Positions 43,493-53,815 of a stretch of DNA of 64,000 bases are shown piece by piece. This stretch comes from Pseudalgibacter alginicilyticus (lineage in GTDB: Bacteria > Bacteroidota > Bacteroidia > Flavobacteriales > Flavobacteriaceae), in contig NZ_CP012898.1 in the NCBI RefSeq assembly GCF_001310225.1, positions 1,178,001 through 1,242,000 of the forward strand, in the 5' to 3' direction. The notes under the pieces were generated by a model. The model did not search any database and was not told the DNA's origin. It was given only the letters and a program-made list of their open reading frames with translations. Position numbers and translations under genes: made by a program. Each line of letters begins with the position of its first letter. Position 1 is the first letter of the stretch.

Positions 43493-43688
43493 GTATGCTA
43501 TCTAAAAATGATAACAAAAATAATAGTTTCTTTTTAAAAAAAGAGTATTAAAAATTAAAATAAAGTTGTATAATTGCAGTAATAATTCACAACAATCCTA
43601 ATAGCAGGTTGTTAACTCTTCAAATTTAACCCACTTTTTTCAGAATTATTCAAATTTATATTCAAAATACATATTCTAATAAACATTT

Positions 43689-45353
43689 ATGTTTGAAATT
43701 TCACAATTAAAAGAAAAAAAACTCTCTGATTTACAAGAGATTGCAAAAAAACTGAACGTTCCAAAGTACCGTTCATTAAAAAAATTAGACTTAGTATATC
43801 AAATACTAGACAAGCAAGCAACAGATCCTAAAGCTGTAACATCTGTGGTAGATCCAAAAGAAACGAAGGAAACAAAGGAAACGAAAGAAACGAAAACGGC
43901 AACTTCCAAACCAAAACCACCTGTTGCAAGAAAACCAAGACAGCGAGTTCAAAAACCCGTAAAACCAGTTGAAAAAACTACTAATACCGACAAGCAAGTT
44001 GCACTTGAAAAAAAAGAATCTCCTGCACCTGCGCCAACAACTCCTGCTCCAACTCAACAAAATAAAGTTGACACGAAGCAAGACAATAAGCCAAAGCGTC
44101 AAAACGATAATCAACAAAAACCACATCCAAAAAACCAAAATAACCAACAGAGAAATCAGCATAAAAACCAAAAAAATGGTAATGTTGACGCTGGCAATAA
44201 AGACAGTAGAAACCGCTACCGTGAACCAGATTTTGAATTTGATGCTATTATTGAAAGTGAAGGTGTTTTAGACGTCATGCAAGATGGTTATGGTTTTTTA
44301 AGGTCTTCCGATTATAACTACTTATCATCACCTGATGATATTTATGTATCGCAATCACAAATAAGGTTATTTGGATTAAAAAAAGGAGATACAGTTTTAG
44401 GACACGTAAGACCTCCTAAAGAAGGTGAAAAATATTTTCCATTAATAAAAGTAATTAGAATCAATGGTCAGAAACCAGAAGTAGTAAGAGACCGTGTTTC
44501 TTTTGAGCATTTAACGCCACTATTTCCTAAAGAAAAATTTAATCTAGCAGAAAAACAAAGCACCATTTCTACTCGAATTATGGATTTGTTTGCGCCTATA
44601 GGAAAAGGACAACGTGGCATGATTGTATCACAACCTAAAACAGGTAAAACCATGCTATTAAAGGATGTAGCAAATGCTATTGCAGCCAACCATCCTGAGG
44701 TCTATTTAATGATTTTATTAATTGATGAACGCCCTGAAGAGGTAACGGATATGCAACGTAACGTACGTGGCGAAGTTATTGCTTCAACCTTTGATAAAGA
44801 AGCACACGAGCACGTAAAAATTGCCGATATTGTTTTGGAAAAAGCAAAACGATTGGTAGAATGTGGTCACGATGTGGTAATTCTTTTAGATTCTATTACC
44901 CGTTTAGCTAGAGCTTACAACACCGTACAACCGGCCTCTGGTAAAATACTAAGTGGTGGTGTAGATGCTAATGCACTGCACAAACCTAAACGTTTTTTTG
45001 GTGCTGCTCGTAATATAGAAAATGGTGGTTCTTTAACCATTATTGCAACGGCACTAACTGAAACTGGATCTAAAATGGACGAAGTTATTTTTGAAGAGTT
45101 TAAAGGCACCGGAAATATGGAGCTTCAATTGGATAGAAAAATATCTAACCGTAGAATTTTCCCTGCTATTGACCTTACATCTTCAAGTACCCGTAGAGAT
45201 GATATCCTTTTAGATGACACCACCTTACAGCGTATGTGGGTAATGCGTAAATACCTTGCAGATATGAATCCTGTGGAAGCCATGGAGTTTATTAATGAGC
45301 GTTTTAAACAAACTAGGAATAATGAAGAATTTTTAATTTCCATGAATGGATAA
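43689..45353 (+). CDS. rho: Transcription termination factor Rho with long disordered insert
   Basis: A 554-residue protein. Residues 1-45 form the Rho N-terminal helix domain. About residues 55-180 are a low-complexity insert: a KET repeat, then Pro/Lys-rich and finally Asn/Gln/Lys-rich sequence. The RNA-binding domain ([14 protein letters not shown]) and the ATPase domain follow, with Walker [19 protein letters not shown] and the R/Q-loop [11 protein letters not shown]. Rho ends untranslated transcripts. In Bacteroides such inserts are reported to drive condensate formation. The KET repeat is encoded by near-tandem 9-12-nt units (43858-43896) and may vary in length. Confidence 0.96.
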   Translation: MFEISQLKEKKLSDLQEIAKKLNVPKYRSLKKLDLVYQILDKQATDPKAVTSVVDPKETKETKETKETKTATSKPKPPVARKPRQRVQKPVKPVEKTTNTDKQVALEKKESPAPAPTTPAPTQQNKVDTKQDNKPKRQNDNQQKPHPKNQNNQQRNQHKNQKNGNVDAGNKDSRNRYREPDFEFDAIIESEGVLDVMQDGYGFLRSSDYNYLSSPDDIYVSQSQIRLFGLKKGDTVLGHVRPPKEGEKYFPLIKVIRINGQKPEVVRDRVSFEHLTPLFPKEKFNLAEKQSTISTRIMDLFAPIGKGQRGMIVSQPKTGKTMLLKDVANAIAANHPEVYLMILLIDERPEEVTDMQRNVRGEVIASTFDKEAHEHVKIADIVLEKAKRLVECGHDVVILLDSITRLARAYNTVQPASGKILSGGVDANALHKPKRFFGAARNIENGGSLTIIATALTETGSKMDEVIFEEFKGTGNMELQLDRKISNRRIFPAIDLTSSSTRRDDILLDDTTLQRMWVMRKYLADMNPVEAMEFINERFKQTRNNEEFLISMNG

Positions 45354-45408
45354 AGTTGTTCATAAACTTAAAAAAAACAACCAACTATACTAAACTAAAT
45401 TTGTAAAG

Positions 45409-45440
45409 GCCTTAGCATTTATTGTTGAGGCTTTTTCTTT
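45409..45440 (+). terminator. Intrinsic terminator of rho
   Basis: GCCTTAGCA (45409-45417) pairs with TGTTGAGGC (45423-45431), with two G-U pairs in RNA, and is followed by a T-rich tail. The remaining spacer to 45711 has no gene. Confidence 0.75.
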
Positions 45441-45711
45441 ACGCTATACTGAACACAATATCAAATACAATTCCAGACACTATCCAACACTATTCTCGTT
45501 ATCACTAAATCCTTAGAGCATCAATAATAACCTACAATAAGACTTATTAAGCAACGTAAAAAGCTGACAAATACAGGGCATATAAATCACAAAACCTTTA
45601 TTGCTTAATCAAAGTTTTTGCTTACATTTATGTTGTATTTTAACACAAAAAAGGTCTTATTTTACAAGCTTCATTTTATATCAAAATTTTGTCCACCATA
45701 AAAGAAAACAT

Positions 45712-46650
45712 ATGAAATATTTCACCACCATTTTTTTAGCAATCACCATTGAAAGCATCTGTTTTGCCCAAAACCCATTTATCACACATATGTACACTGC
45801 AGACCCTTCGGCTCGTGTATTTAATGATACTCTTTACGTTTACCCATCTCACGACCCTGATAATGCTGATTGGTTTGATATGGTAGATTGGCATGTGTTT
45901 TCAACTACAGATATGGTAAACTGGACCGACCATGGTGTTGCTTTAGATATAAAAGATATTAAGTGGGCCCAAAAATACGCCTGGGCACCAGATTGTATTC
46001 AAGCAAATGGAAAATATTATTTCTATTTCCCAACCGACCAATTTCATATTGGTGTTGCCGTAAGCGATAAAGCAACGGGGCCTTTTATTGATCCTCTTGG
46101 CAAACCACTAATTTCCATGGATACCAAAGGTGTGGTTTGTAATAGAGATTTTATTGACCCTGGTGTTTTTATTGATGATGATGGACAGGCCTATTTATAT
46201 ATGGGACAGTTAGTTGTAAATGCTATTAAGCTCAATAAAGATATGATTTCATATGATGGCAACGTTCACTTATTAGAAGGCACCGATGATTTTTTTGAAG
46301 CTGCGTGGATGCACAAATACAATGGGAAATATTATTTATCATATGTTGGAACAAGTGGAGAAATAAAATATAGCATGTCTGACAATCCGTTAGGCCCTTT
46401 TGAATACAAAGGAGTAATTTTAGAAAAAATGAACAGTGGTACAAACCATCATTCTATAGTTGAATATAGAGGACAATGGTACATGTTTTACCACAATTCA
46501 GACCTGTACTATAGTAAGCATCCTGAATTAGACGAAAAATTTGGCTGGGGACACGAAGGTAGCCCACACCCTTTTCGCAGATCCATTTGTTTTGATAAAT
46601 TATATTACAATCCCAATGGGACCATTCAAAAAGTAATACCAACTAAATAA
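45712..46650 (+). CDS. GH43-family glycosidase
   Basis: A 312-residue secreted five-bladed beta-propeller enzyme with a signal peptide (1-19, ICFAQ). The GH43 triad is visible: base Asp31 in ADPSARV, pKa-modulator Asp149 in RDFIDPGVF, and acid Glu196 in DDFFEAAWM. GH43 enzymes release arabinose, xylose or galactose. The specific sugar cannot be told, and no carbohydrate-binding module is attached. It stands alone among housekeeping genes. The ATG at 45712 is chosen because an upstream TTG would bury the signal peptide. Confidence 0.93.
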   Translation: MKYFTTIFLAITIESICFAQNPFITHMYTADPSARVFNDTLYVYPSHDPDNADWFDMVDWHVFSTTDMVNWTDHGVALDIKDIKWAQKYAWAPDCIQANGKYYFYFPTDQFHIGVAVSDKATGPFIDPLGKPLISMDTKGVVCNRDFIDPGVFIDDDGQAYLYMGQLVVNAIKLNKDMISYDGNVHLLEGTDDFFEAAWMHKYNGKYYLSYVGTSGEIKYSMSDNPLGPFEYKGVILEKMNSGTNHHSIVEYRGQWYMFYHNSDLYYSKHPELDEKFGWGHEGSPHPFRRSICFDKLYYNPNGTIQKVIPTK

Positions 46651-46860
46651 GAGAATCGTTTAAAAACTATTACAACTCACATCAATAGCAAGGAAATAAT
46701 TCAAATCATTATACTCAAATGTTTATACAAGTAAAATGTATCTAAAAAGGAATTAATAAAATTGATAATCAATGATATATTAGTTGAATTAGATTATTCC
46801 TAAATCTATTACTAAAGACTACATTATAGAGTCCTAAAAAAATTCTCAAGCCTCTTTCTT

Positions 46861-48231
46861 TTATTTCACTTCTTTAACCAAAACATCTAATGTCACATTG
46901 GACTGTTCTCCAGAAATCATATTTTTTAGAGTAAAAGTATTTGAAGACATCTCTTCATCTCCTACCAAAACTACAAATGGAATAGCCCGCTTATTAGCAT
47001 GCATCATTTGTTTTTTCATTTTAGCGGCATCTGGATATAACTCGGCATTCACCCCATGTTTCCTAAGATATTTGATGGCTTTCAAACTAAACAATGCTTC
47101 TTCATCTCCAAAATTTATAAATAACACTTTCACATTTTTGCTAACAGTTTCAGGAAATAAATTCAATTCTTCCAAAACCAAATAAATACGATCTAATCCA
47201 AAACTAATACCTACACCACTCACATTTTTCATTCCAAAAATGCCTGTTAAGTCATCATATCTACCACCACCACCAATAGATCCCATTTGGACTGTTTTTG
47301 GTGCAGCCACTTCAAAAATAGCTCCCGTATAATAATTCAATCCACGTGCTAAAGTAACATCTAACTCTAATTCAGCTGTTGACAATCCTAATTCTGAAAT
47401 AGCTTTATTGATAAAAGCCAATTCTTGAATGCCTTTTTTCCCTTCATCGGAAGCATCTAAAATATCTTTTAAACGTTCTATTTGAGATTCAAAAGAACCC
47501 GATAAAGAAAAAAGAGGTTTTAATTTATCAATACCTAATTGTGGAATACCTTTTCCCAGCATTTCTTCCTTTACCTTCTCCTCACCTATTTTATCTAATT
47601 TATCAAGTGCTACCGTAAAGTCAATTAATTTATCACTAGCTCCTATAAGTTCTGCAATACCTGAAAGTATTTTTCTATTGTTTATTTTTATGGTAATACC
47701 ATCTAATTTTAAAGCTGAAAAGACGGCATCATATAATTGAATAAATTCTACTTCTTGCCAAAGAGAAGTACTTCCAACTACATCCGCATCACATTGAAAA
47801 AATTCTCTAAAACGTCCTTTTTGAGGTCTATCCGCCCTCCAAACTGGCTGTATTTGGTAACGCTTAAATGGAAATTCAATCTCGTTTTGGTGCTGTACAA
47901 CATAACGCGCAAATGGCACAGTTAAATCGTAACGAAGAGCTTTTTCTGAGATGGACCCTGTTAGTTTATTAGAGTCTTTTTCTAAATAAGCCTGTTCATC
48001 AGCTTTATTTAAATAATCACCAGAGTTTAAAATCTTAAAAATTAATCGATCCCCTTCCTCTCCATATTTCCCCATAAGGGTTTCATAGTTTTCAAAACTT
48101 GGAGTTTCAATGGGTTGAAATCCAAAAGTTTCAAAAGCTTCTCGAATGGTGTTAAATATATAATGTCGCTTTGCTACTTGTACGGGATTATAATCTCGGG
48201 TACCTTTTGGAATACTTGGTTTTTGAGCCAT
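46861..48231 (-). CDS. hisS: Histidyl-tRNA synthetase
   Basis: A 456-residue class II synthetase. Seen are PKGTRDYNP at the start, motif 2 [18 protein letters not shown] (about 123-140), histidine-specific [14 protein letters not shown] and GGGGRYDDL, motif 3 [13 protein letters not shown], and a C-terminal anticodon-binding domain. It charges tRNA-His. The ATG at 48231 is used. It is transcribed toward the convergent GH43 gene. Confidence 0.97.
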   Translation of the reverse strand: MAQKPSIPKGTRDYNPVQVAKRHYIFNTIREAFETFGFQPIETPSFENYETLMGKYGEEGDRLIFKILNSGDYLNKADEQAYLEKDSNKLTGSISEKALRYDLTVPFARYVVQHQNEIEFPFKRYQIQPVWRADRPQKGRFREFFQCDADVVGSTSLWQEVEFIQLYDAVFSALKLDGITIKINNRKILSGIAELIGASDKLIDFTVALDKLDKIGEEKVKEEMLGKGIPQLGIDKLKPLFSLSGSFESQIERLKDILDASDEGKKGIQELAFINKAISELGLSTAELELDVTLARGLNYYTGAIFEVAAPKTVQMGSIGGGGRYDDLTGIFGMKNVSGVGISFGLDRIYLVLEELNLFPETVSKNVKVLFINFGDEEALFSLKAIKYLRKHGVNAELYPDAAKMKKQMMHANKRAIPFVVLVGDEEMSSNTFTLKNMISGEQSNVTLDVLVKEVK

Positions 48232-48559
48232 CAAACTGTAATTAAAATATATGTTTTTTTAGTTTACACCACCTACTAATATTACTTACATAATAATTTG
48301 GTGTGGACAGGCAAAAATAAATAATGAAATTGGATTGAAGGCCTCAGATTATCAAAATTTAAATATTTCTCAAGCATCAATAAAAACAACAAGAATTTCT
48401 GTTTTTTTCTTTAAAATAAAAAATTAGATAAATATATACCAATGATTGTTCTAAAAAAATTATCTAAAACATCAATAAATGATTCTTTTTTTATCAAATA
48501 TGCATTTTAGCTAAAAAATATTATAAAACATCTTATTTTATACAATAAATAATTAAATC

Positions 48560-48705
48560 AAACGTATCTTTATTGTACCAAACACAAAACGGAGATTATA
48601 ATTATAAGAGTTAGTCACCTTCATTATTTAAAATTCGTATTCAAAATTTGGTAATCCCCGGATAAATTAATGACCCGAAACTTTATTGTTTCGGGTTATT
48701 TTAAT
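48560..48705 (+). ncRNA. Candidate small RNA with intrinsic terminator
   Basis: This segment between hisS and fabH has no ORF but looks like a transcript on the plus strand, opposite to both neighbours. CGGAGATTA (48590-48598) can pair with TAATCCCCG (48652-48660), with one mismatch, closing a structured core of about 70 nt. A strong terminator follows: ACCCGAAAC (48673-48681), loop, GTTTCGGGT (48688-48696), then TATTTTAA. A promoter-like TATCTTTA lies near 48565. No known family (6S, SRP, tmRNA) could be matched by eye. The hairpin might instead end fabH, but it lacks a T-run on that strand. The 5' end is a guess. Confidence 0.5.
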
Positions 48706-48746
48706 AAACACACTCTTTATCACATAACAAACTTATAGCAAGAAAG

Positions 48747-49751
48747 TTACCATTTTATAATAGCGCTTGCCCAAGTAAATCCACTACCAAAAGCTGCTAA
48801 AACTACACAGTCTCCATCCTTTATTTTACCTTTTTCCCAAGCTTCAGTTAGAGCAATAATAACAGATGCCGCAGTAGTATTACCATATGTCATTATATTA
48901 TTAAATACTTGATCGTCTCTTAAACCAAATTTCTTTTGAATAAACTGAGCAATTCTTAAATTGGCTTGATGAGGAATTAACATATCAATATCTTCATTTT
49001 TTAGATTGTTTTGAGCCAAACCTTCATTTATAACCTCACTAAATCGTACAACAGCATGTTTAAACACAAAGGTACCATCCATATATGGATAATAAGAAAT
49101 ATCTTCTTCTTCAGACTCTAAAATTTCTGGAACCCAATGAGCAATGCTTGGAGATTTAACAATTAATTTATCTGCATATTTTCCTTCGCTATGCAAATGT
49201 GTAGACAAAATACCTTTGGTATTATCTTCTTCTCGCGACAATACACAAGCTCCTGCACCATCACCAAAAATAACAGAAACACCTCTACCTCTTGTTGTTT
49301 TATCCAGTCCGTTACTATGATATTCTGCACCAATAACTAACACATTTTTATACATCCCTGTTTTAATAAACTGATCGGCAACAGATATAGCATATACAAA
49401 ACCTGAACATTGATTCCTTACATCCAAAGCGCCAATATTACGCATATCCAACATATCTTGAATTTGCACCCCACAACCTGGAAAATAATAATCAGGACTC
49501 AGTGTTGCAAATACTATAAAATCAATATCATCAGTAGTTAACCCTGCTCGTTCAATAGCAATTCTGGAAGCTTTTGCTCCCATTACTGCAGACGTATCTT
49601 CGCTACCTTCCTTTATCCATCGACGTTCTTTTATACCTGTTCGTTCTTGAATCCAAGCATCATTAGTGTCCATGAGTTTAGACAAATCATCATTAGTCAC
49701 TACCTGTTCTGGCACATAGTGTCCAAGACCTATTATTTTTGAATTATACAT
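48747..49751 (-). CDS. fabH: 3-oxoacyl-ACP synthase III (FabH)
   Basis: A 334-residue thiolase-fold enzyme with catalytic Cys115 in RNQCSGFVYA, His in IPHQANLRI and Asn in YGNTTAAS, all in family spacing. It starts fatty-acid synthesis by joining acetyl-CoA or a branched acyl-CoA to malonyl-ACP; Flavobacteria often use branched primers. The ATG at 49751 (MYNSKIIGLG) is chosen over an upstream non-ATG start. Confidence 0.93.
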   Translation of the reverse strand: MYNSKIIGLGHYVPEQVVTNDDLSKLMDTNDAWIQERTGIKERRWIKEGSEDTSAVMGAKASRIAIERAGLTTDDIDFIVFATLSPDYYFPGCGVQIQDMLDMRNIGALDVRNQCSGFVYAISVADQFIKTGMYKNVLVIGAEYHSNGLDKTTRGRGVSVIFGDGAGACVLSREEDNTKGILSTHLHSEGKYADKLIVKSPSIAHWVPEILESEEEDISYYPYMDGTFVFKHAVVRFSEVINEGLAQNNLKNEDIDMLIPHQANLRIAQFIQKKFGLRDDQVFNNIMTYGNTTAASVIIALTEAWEKGKIKDGDCVVLAAFGSGFTWASAIIKW

Positions 49752-49882
49752 TATCCCTTTTATTTTGAATAACCTAAAGTACAACAACTGTTGCTAAATT
49801 CCAATTCCATGATTTCGATTTTTTAAAAGACTGCTTAATTCGGGTTACATATCATTTTAAATTTCTTTTTTATGAAAATTTA

Positions 49883-49922
49883 TGTCAGTTTGTCACCTTT
49901 TACGAATTGGCATTTTTGTTGA
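49883..49922 (+). promoter_or_regulatory. Probable heat-shock-type promoter of htpG
   Basis: Two TGTCA pentamers, 8 bp apart (49883-49887 and 49891-49895), precede TTGGCATTTTTGTTGA (49907-49922). The latter resembles a -24/-12 pattern (GG, ten bases, then GA instead of GC). I recall similar arrangements before chaperone genes in Flavobacteria, but this is from memory. Confidence 0.4.
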
Positions 49923-50000
49923 CTAACAAACCAAGTAAGTTAAAACTAAGATTAATTAGATTCCTTTCAACAAGGAACTGACAAATAAAACTATTAAATT

Positions 50001-51911
50001 ATGACAAAAGGAAACATTAATGTATCGGTAGAAAATATTTTTCCGTTAATTAAAAAATTCTTGTATAGTGACCACGAAATATTTTTACGTGAACTAATTA
50101 GCAACGGTACCGACGCCACCTTAAAGTTAAAGCACTTAACAAGCATTGGCGAATCTAAGTCTGAATATGGCAACCCACAAATAGAGGTTAAAATAGACAA
50201 AGAAGGTAAAAAACTTCATATCATAGATCAAGGTTTAGGTATGACTGCTGAAGAGGTTGAAAAATACATTAACCAAGTTGCCTTTTCTGGTGCTGAAGAG
50301 TTTTTGGATAAATACAAAGATTCTGCAAAAGACTCTGGTATCATTGGACACTTTGGTTTAGGATTCTATTCTGCTTTTATGGTGGCCGAAAAGGTTGAAA
50401 TCATTACTAAATCTCATAAAGATGAACCTGCAGCTCATTGGACCTGCGATGGATCTCCCGAGTTTACCTTGGAAGCTTCAGATAAAACAGAACGCGGAAC
50501 AGAAATCATCCTTCATATTGCTGAAGACTCTACCGAATTTTTGGAAGAAAGCAGAATTAGCGCCTTGTTATCTAAATACAACAAGTTTATGCCTGTACCC
50601 ATTAAGTTTGGAACTAAGGAAATAAATGACCCTGAGCACGAGCCAGCAACAATTAAAGATAAAGACGGCAAAGAAACTAAAGAGCCTCAAAGAAAAATTA
50701 CTGTTGATAATATCATCAACAACCCTACTCCTGCCTGGACTAAACAACCAGCAGATTTAAAAGAAGAAGATTACAGTAGCTTTTACAGAGAATTGTATCC
50801 CATGCAATTTGAAGAGCCTTTATTCAACATTCACCTAAATGTAGATTATCCTTTCAATTTAACAGGAATTTTGTATTTCCCGAAAATTTCTAATGACATG
50901 CAAATGCAAAAGGATAAAATTCAACTTTATCAAAATCAAGTTTTTGTAACAGATAATGTAGAAGGTATTGTTCCTGAATTTTTAACCATGCTTCGCGGTG
51001 TAATTGATTCTCCTGACATTCCATTAAACGTATCTCGTTCGTATTTACAAGCAGATGGAGCCGTTAAAAAGATTTCATCTTACATTACCAGAAAAGTAGC
51101 TGATAAATTAAAATCGTTATTCAACAATAATCGTGAGGACTTTGAAGCTAAATGGAACGACATTAAAATTGTGATTGAATACGGTATGCTTTCTGAAGAA
51201 AAATTCTTTGAAAAAGCAGATGCTTTTGCTCTGTATCCAACAGTAGATGGAAAATACTATACATACGAGGAATTATTCAATAAAATAAAAGCTAATCAAA
51301 CAGATAAAGACGGTAAATTAGTCATTCTATATGCGTCAGATAAAGATGCACAACACAGCTACATTGAGTCTGCTAAGGCTAAAAATTACGAAGTTTTACT
51401 ATTAGATTCTCCAATTATCTCACACCTAATTCAAAAATTAGAAGGCACAAAAGAAAACATAACATTTGCTCGTGTGGATGGCGACCATATTAATAATTTA
51501 ATTAAGAAAGACGAAACAACTATTTCTAAGTTAAATGAGGACCAAACTAAAGCTTTAGACGACTTATTAAAAGAAGTAATTCCTTCTGAAAAATTTATGG
51601 TTCAATTAGAAGCTATGGATAGTAACGAATCTCCTTTCACTATTACGCAGCCTGAATTTATGCGTAGAATGAAAGAGATGCAAGCTACTGGCGGAGGAGG
51701 AATGAATATGTTTGGAAATATGCCAGAAATGTACAACTTAATTGTAAATACTAATTCTGAATTGGTTAGCGAAATTCTTGAAACTAAAACCAAAAAGAAA
51801 CAAGAGCGCTTAATTAATCAAAGTTTAGATTTAGCACGTTTATCTCAAGGACTACTTAAAGGTGAAGAATTAACAAACTTCATAAAACGCAGTTACGAAA
51901 TGATAAAATAG
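50001..51911 (+). CDS. htpG: Molecular chaperone HtpG (Hsp90)
   Basis: A 636-residue Hsp90 with the GHKL ATPase domain: EIFLRELISNGTDATLKLKHL (with Asn in place for Mg-ATP), IIDQGLGMT, and the GHFGLGFYSAFMVA glycine lid. The middle domain includes NVSRSYLQ with the catalytic Arg. A C-terminal dimerisation domain follows. It helps proteins fold under stress in the cytoplasm. The short Met/Gly-rich GGGGMNMFGNMPEM loop near residue 570 is unusual-looking but in frame. Confidence 0.97.
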   Translation: MTKGNINVSVENIFPLIKKFLYSDHEIFLRELISNGTDATLKLKHLTSIGESKSEYGNPQIEVKIDKEGKKLHIIDQGLGMTAEEVEKYINQVAFSGAEEFLDKYKDSAKDSGIIGHFGLGFYSAFMVAEKVEIITKSHKDEPAAHWTCDGSPEFTLEASDKTERGTEIILHIAEDSTEFLEESRISALLSKYNKFMPVPIKFGTKEINDPEHEPATIKDKDGKETKEPQRKITVDNIINNPTPAWTKQPADLKEEDYSSFYRELYPMQFEEPLFNIHLNVDYPFNLTGILYFPKISNDMQMQKDKIQLYQNQVFVTDNVEGIVPEFLTMLRGVIDSPDIPLNVSRSYLQADGAVKKISSYITRKVADKLKSLFNNNREDFEAKWNDIKIVIEYGMLSEEKFFEKADAFALYPTVDGKYYTYEELFNKIKANQTDKDGKLVILYASDKDAQHSYIESAKAKNYEVLLLDSPIISHLIQKLEGTKENITFARVDGDHINNLIKKDETTISKLNEDQTKALDDLLKEVIPSEKFMVQLEAMDSNESPFTITQPEFMRRMKEMQATGGGGMNMFGNMPEMYNLIVNTNSELVSEILETKTKKKQERLINQSLDLARLSQGLLKGEELTNFIKRSYEMIK

Positions 51912-51972
51912 TTTCATCAATGCTCAACCAACAAGTTGACACGCTGAATTTTCAGCATCCTATATAAATTGT

Positions 51973-52004
51973 AAAGCCACCTTCATTAAGGTGGCTTTTA
52001 TTTT
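51973..52004 (+). terminator. Intrinsic terminator of htpG
   Basis: AAAGCCACCTT (51973-51983) pairs with AAGGTGGCTTT (51988-51998) around a 4-nt loop and is followed by TTATTTT. Confidence 0.88.
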
Positions 52005-52128
52005 AAGTAACAGAGTACCAACAAGTTCTGTATTTAAGAATAAAAACCCAATAAACACACGCAACCAATCACTAATTACACCATCTACTAAAAAACAAAA
52101 ATCACTTTAAAATTGACTTAAAAAAATT

Positions 52129-52965
52129 ATGAAAAGCATACTCCTCACAACTTTAGCAATCGTTTTATTTACAGCATGTAACACCAATGATGACCCTCCT
52201 TTTGATTATAGCGAACTTAACGATGAGGAAATACAAACCTATCTTGAAACAAACAATTTAGATGCTGAAAAAAGCAGCTCAGGTTTATATTACATTATAG
52301 ACGAACTTGGTTCTGGTGAACACCCAGTTTCAACAGATAGAGTAAAAGTTAATTACGAAGGCTACTTTACTAACGGCAATCTTTTTGATGAAAGTGATGA
52401 AACTGGTGTTTCATTTTTCTTAGATCAAGTTATTTATGGTTGGAGAGAAGGTTTAACATACTTTAAAGAAGGTGGTAGCGGAAAATTAATAATTCCTGCA
52501 CATTTAGCATATGGAAGCTATGACAATGGTAGCATTCCTGCAGGGTCTGTTTTAATTTTTGACATCGAACTCATTTACGTGAATTACAAAACTGAAAATG
52601 AAGCACAAATTCAATCTTATTTAATAGAAAACAACTTAACAGCACAAGCTACAGGTACTGGTTTATATTACAATATTGATACGCCAGGTGGTGGTATAGT
52701 AAATCCTACAGACAGCGACAACGTTACAATTACATATAAAGGACAATTAATTGATGGAACCGTGTTTGACCAAAGTACATCTCCAGCCAGTTTTAATTTA
52801 CAAAATGTTATAGAAGGATTTTCAGAAGGACTCACTTACTTTAGTGAAGGAGATGTAGGCTCTCTATATATTCCAGCACATTTGGCATATGGAAACCAAC
52901 AATTATCAGAAATCCCAATTGGTTCTGTTCTTATTTTTGAAATTGAACTTATTTCTGTTAATTAG
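52129..52965 (+). CDS. Tandem FKBP-type peptidyl-prolyl isomerase, lipoprotein
   Basis: The 278-residue protein has a lipobox FTAC (Cys17) and two FKBP domains in tandem: about 40-150 (VKVNYEGYFTNGNLFDES ... LIIPAHLAYGSY) and 160-278 (VTITYKGQLIDGTVFDQS ... LYIPAHLAYGNQ). Each is preceded by a similar EAQIQSYLIENNL-like helix, so it arose by internal duplication. It likely assists folding of exported proteins at the membrane surface. It is a gliding-era Bacteroidota type; partners are not evident. Confidence 0.92.
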   Translation: MKSILLTTLAIVLFTACNTNDDPPFDYSELNDEEIQTYLETNNLDAEKSSSGLYYIIDELGSGEHPVSTDRVKVNYEGYFTNGNLFDESDETGVSFFLDQVIYGWREGLTYFKEGGSGKLIIPAHLAYGSYDNGSIPAGSVLIFDIELIYVNYKTENEAQIQSYLIENNLTAQATGTGLYYNIDTPGGGIVNPTDSDNVTITYKGQLIDGTVFDQSTSPASFNLQNVIEGFSEGLTYFSEGDVGSLYIPAHLAYGNQQLSEIPIGSVLIFEIELISVN

Positions 52966-53043
52966 AAAATACCCGCATTAAAATTCTCTTAGTTTTTACT
53001 ACAGTACTCTCTGTATTAAATAACTAATTAACTTAAAAATTTC

Positions 53044-53727
53044 ATGACTTTTACTAAAACTTTCTTAAGCTTATTGCTTATAACCACTCTCTGTGTATCA
53101 TGCATATCTACAAAATCTACGAGCACAACTTTTTGGGTAAATAGCAAGAAAACTGATTGTAATACCGGAGCTGGTAAAACACAATGCTTACAAATTCATA
53201 AAGGCCATGATTTAAATATTACTGAATGGACTCCCTTTCATTCGTCTATTGAAAACTTTGCATTTGAACTTGGATATCTTCAAAAAATAAAAGTTAAGAA
53301 AACCTCTTTAAAAACAACACACACACCCTTCGACACCTCTTCAACAACATATAAATTGGTTAAGGTTTTAGAAAAAAAGCAAGATCCAAAAATAATTTTA
53401 CATGATATTTGGGCAGCAACAAGCATTAATAGAAACGTGATCAAAGCAAAAAACAATACACCTACATTAGAAATAAACCTGACAAAAATGCAAGTTTTTG
53501 GCACTGATGGATGCAATAATTTTACGGGTAGTATTAGAAATTTAACAGCAAATACCATAATGTTTAACACTTTAGCATCCACCAGAAAAATGTGTTTGGA
53601 TATGCAAATTCCTGATATCTACAATAAAGCATTGATAAATTCAGTAAGTTATAAACATGAAAGTTTAAATTTATTTTTTTACGACGCTAATGGCCGTGAA
53701 ACCATTCATTTTAAAAAGGTAGATTAA
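53044..53727 (+). CDS. DUF4377 + META-domain lipoprotein
   Basis: The 227-residue protein has a lipoprotein signal (LCVSC, Cys20). Residues about 28-95 match the DUF4377 pattern (FWVNSKKTDCNTGAGKTQCLQIH and EWTPFHSSIENFAFELGYL). Residues 115-227 form a META/HslJ domain (LEINLTKMQVFGTDGCNNFTGSI, then ASTRKMCLD). HslJ-type proteins are linked to stress and novobiocin resistance in E. coli; here the role is unknown. It starts 78 bp after the FKBP gene. Confidence 0.85.
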   Translation: MTFTKTFLSLLLITTLCVSCISTKSTSTTFWVNSKKTDCNTGAGKTQCLQIHKGHDLNITEWTPFHSSIENFAFELGYLQKIKVKKTSLKTTHTPFDTSSTTYKLVKVLEKKQDPKIILHDIWAATSINRNVIKAKNNTPTLEINLTKMQVFGTDGCNNFTGSIRNLTANTIMFNTLASTRKMCLDMQIPDIYNKALINSVSYKHESLNLFFYDANGRETIHFKKVD

Positions 53728-53764
53728 TTTTAAAGTGACCGAATGCAAAATTGAATTAAAAAAA

Positions 53765-53791
53765 GGAAACTAATTACCAAAATTAGTTTCC
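53765..53791. terminator. Bidirectional terminator between META-domain gene and nrdJ
   Basis: GGAAACTAATT (53765-53775) pairs with AATTAGTTTCC (53781-53791), with A-rich and T-rich flanks, between convergent genes. Confidence 0.85.
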
Positions 53792-53815
53792 TTATTTAAA
53801 TACCTCAAGTTGTTA

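Noticed and set aside
43806-44171. 121-codon minus-strand frame rich in Phe, Leu and Trp
   Set aside because: It is the antisense shadow of the low-complexity insert of rho.
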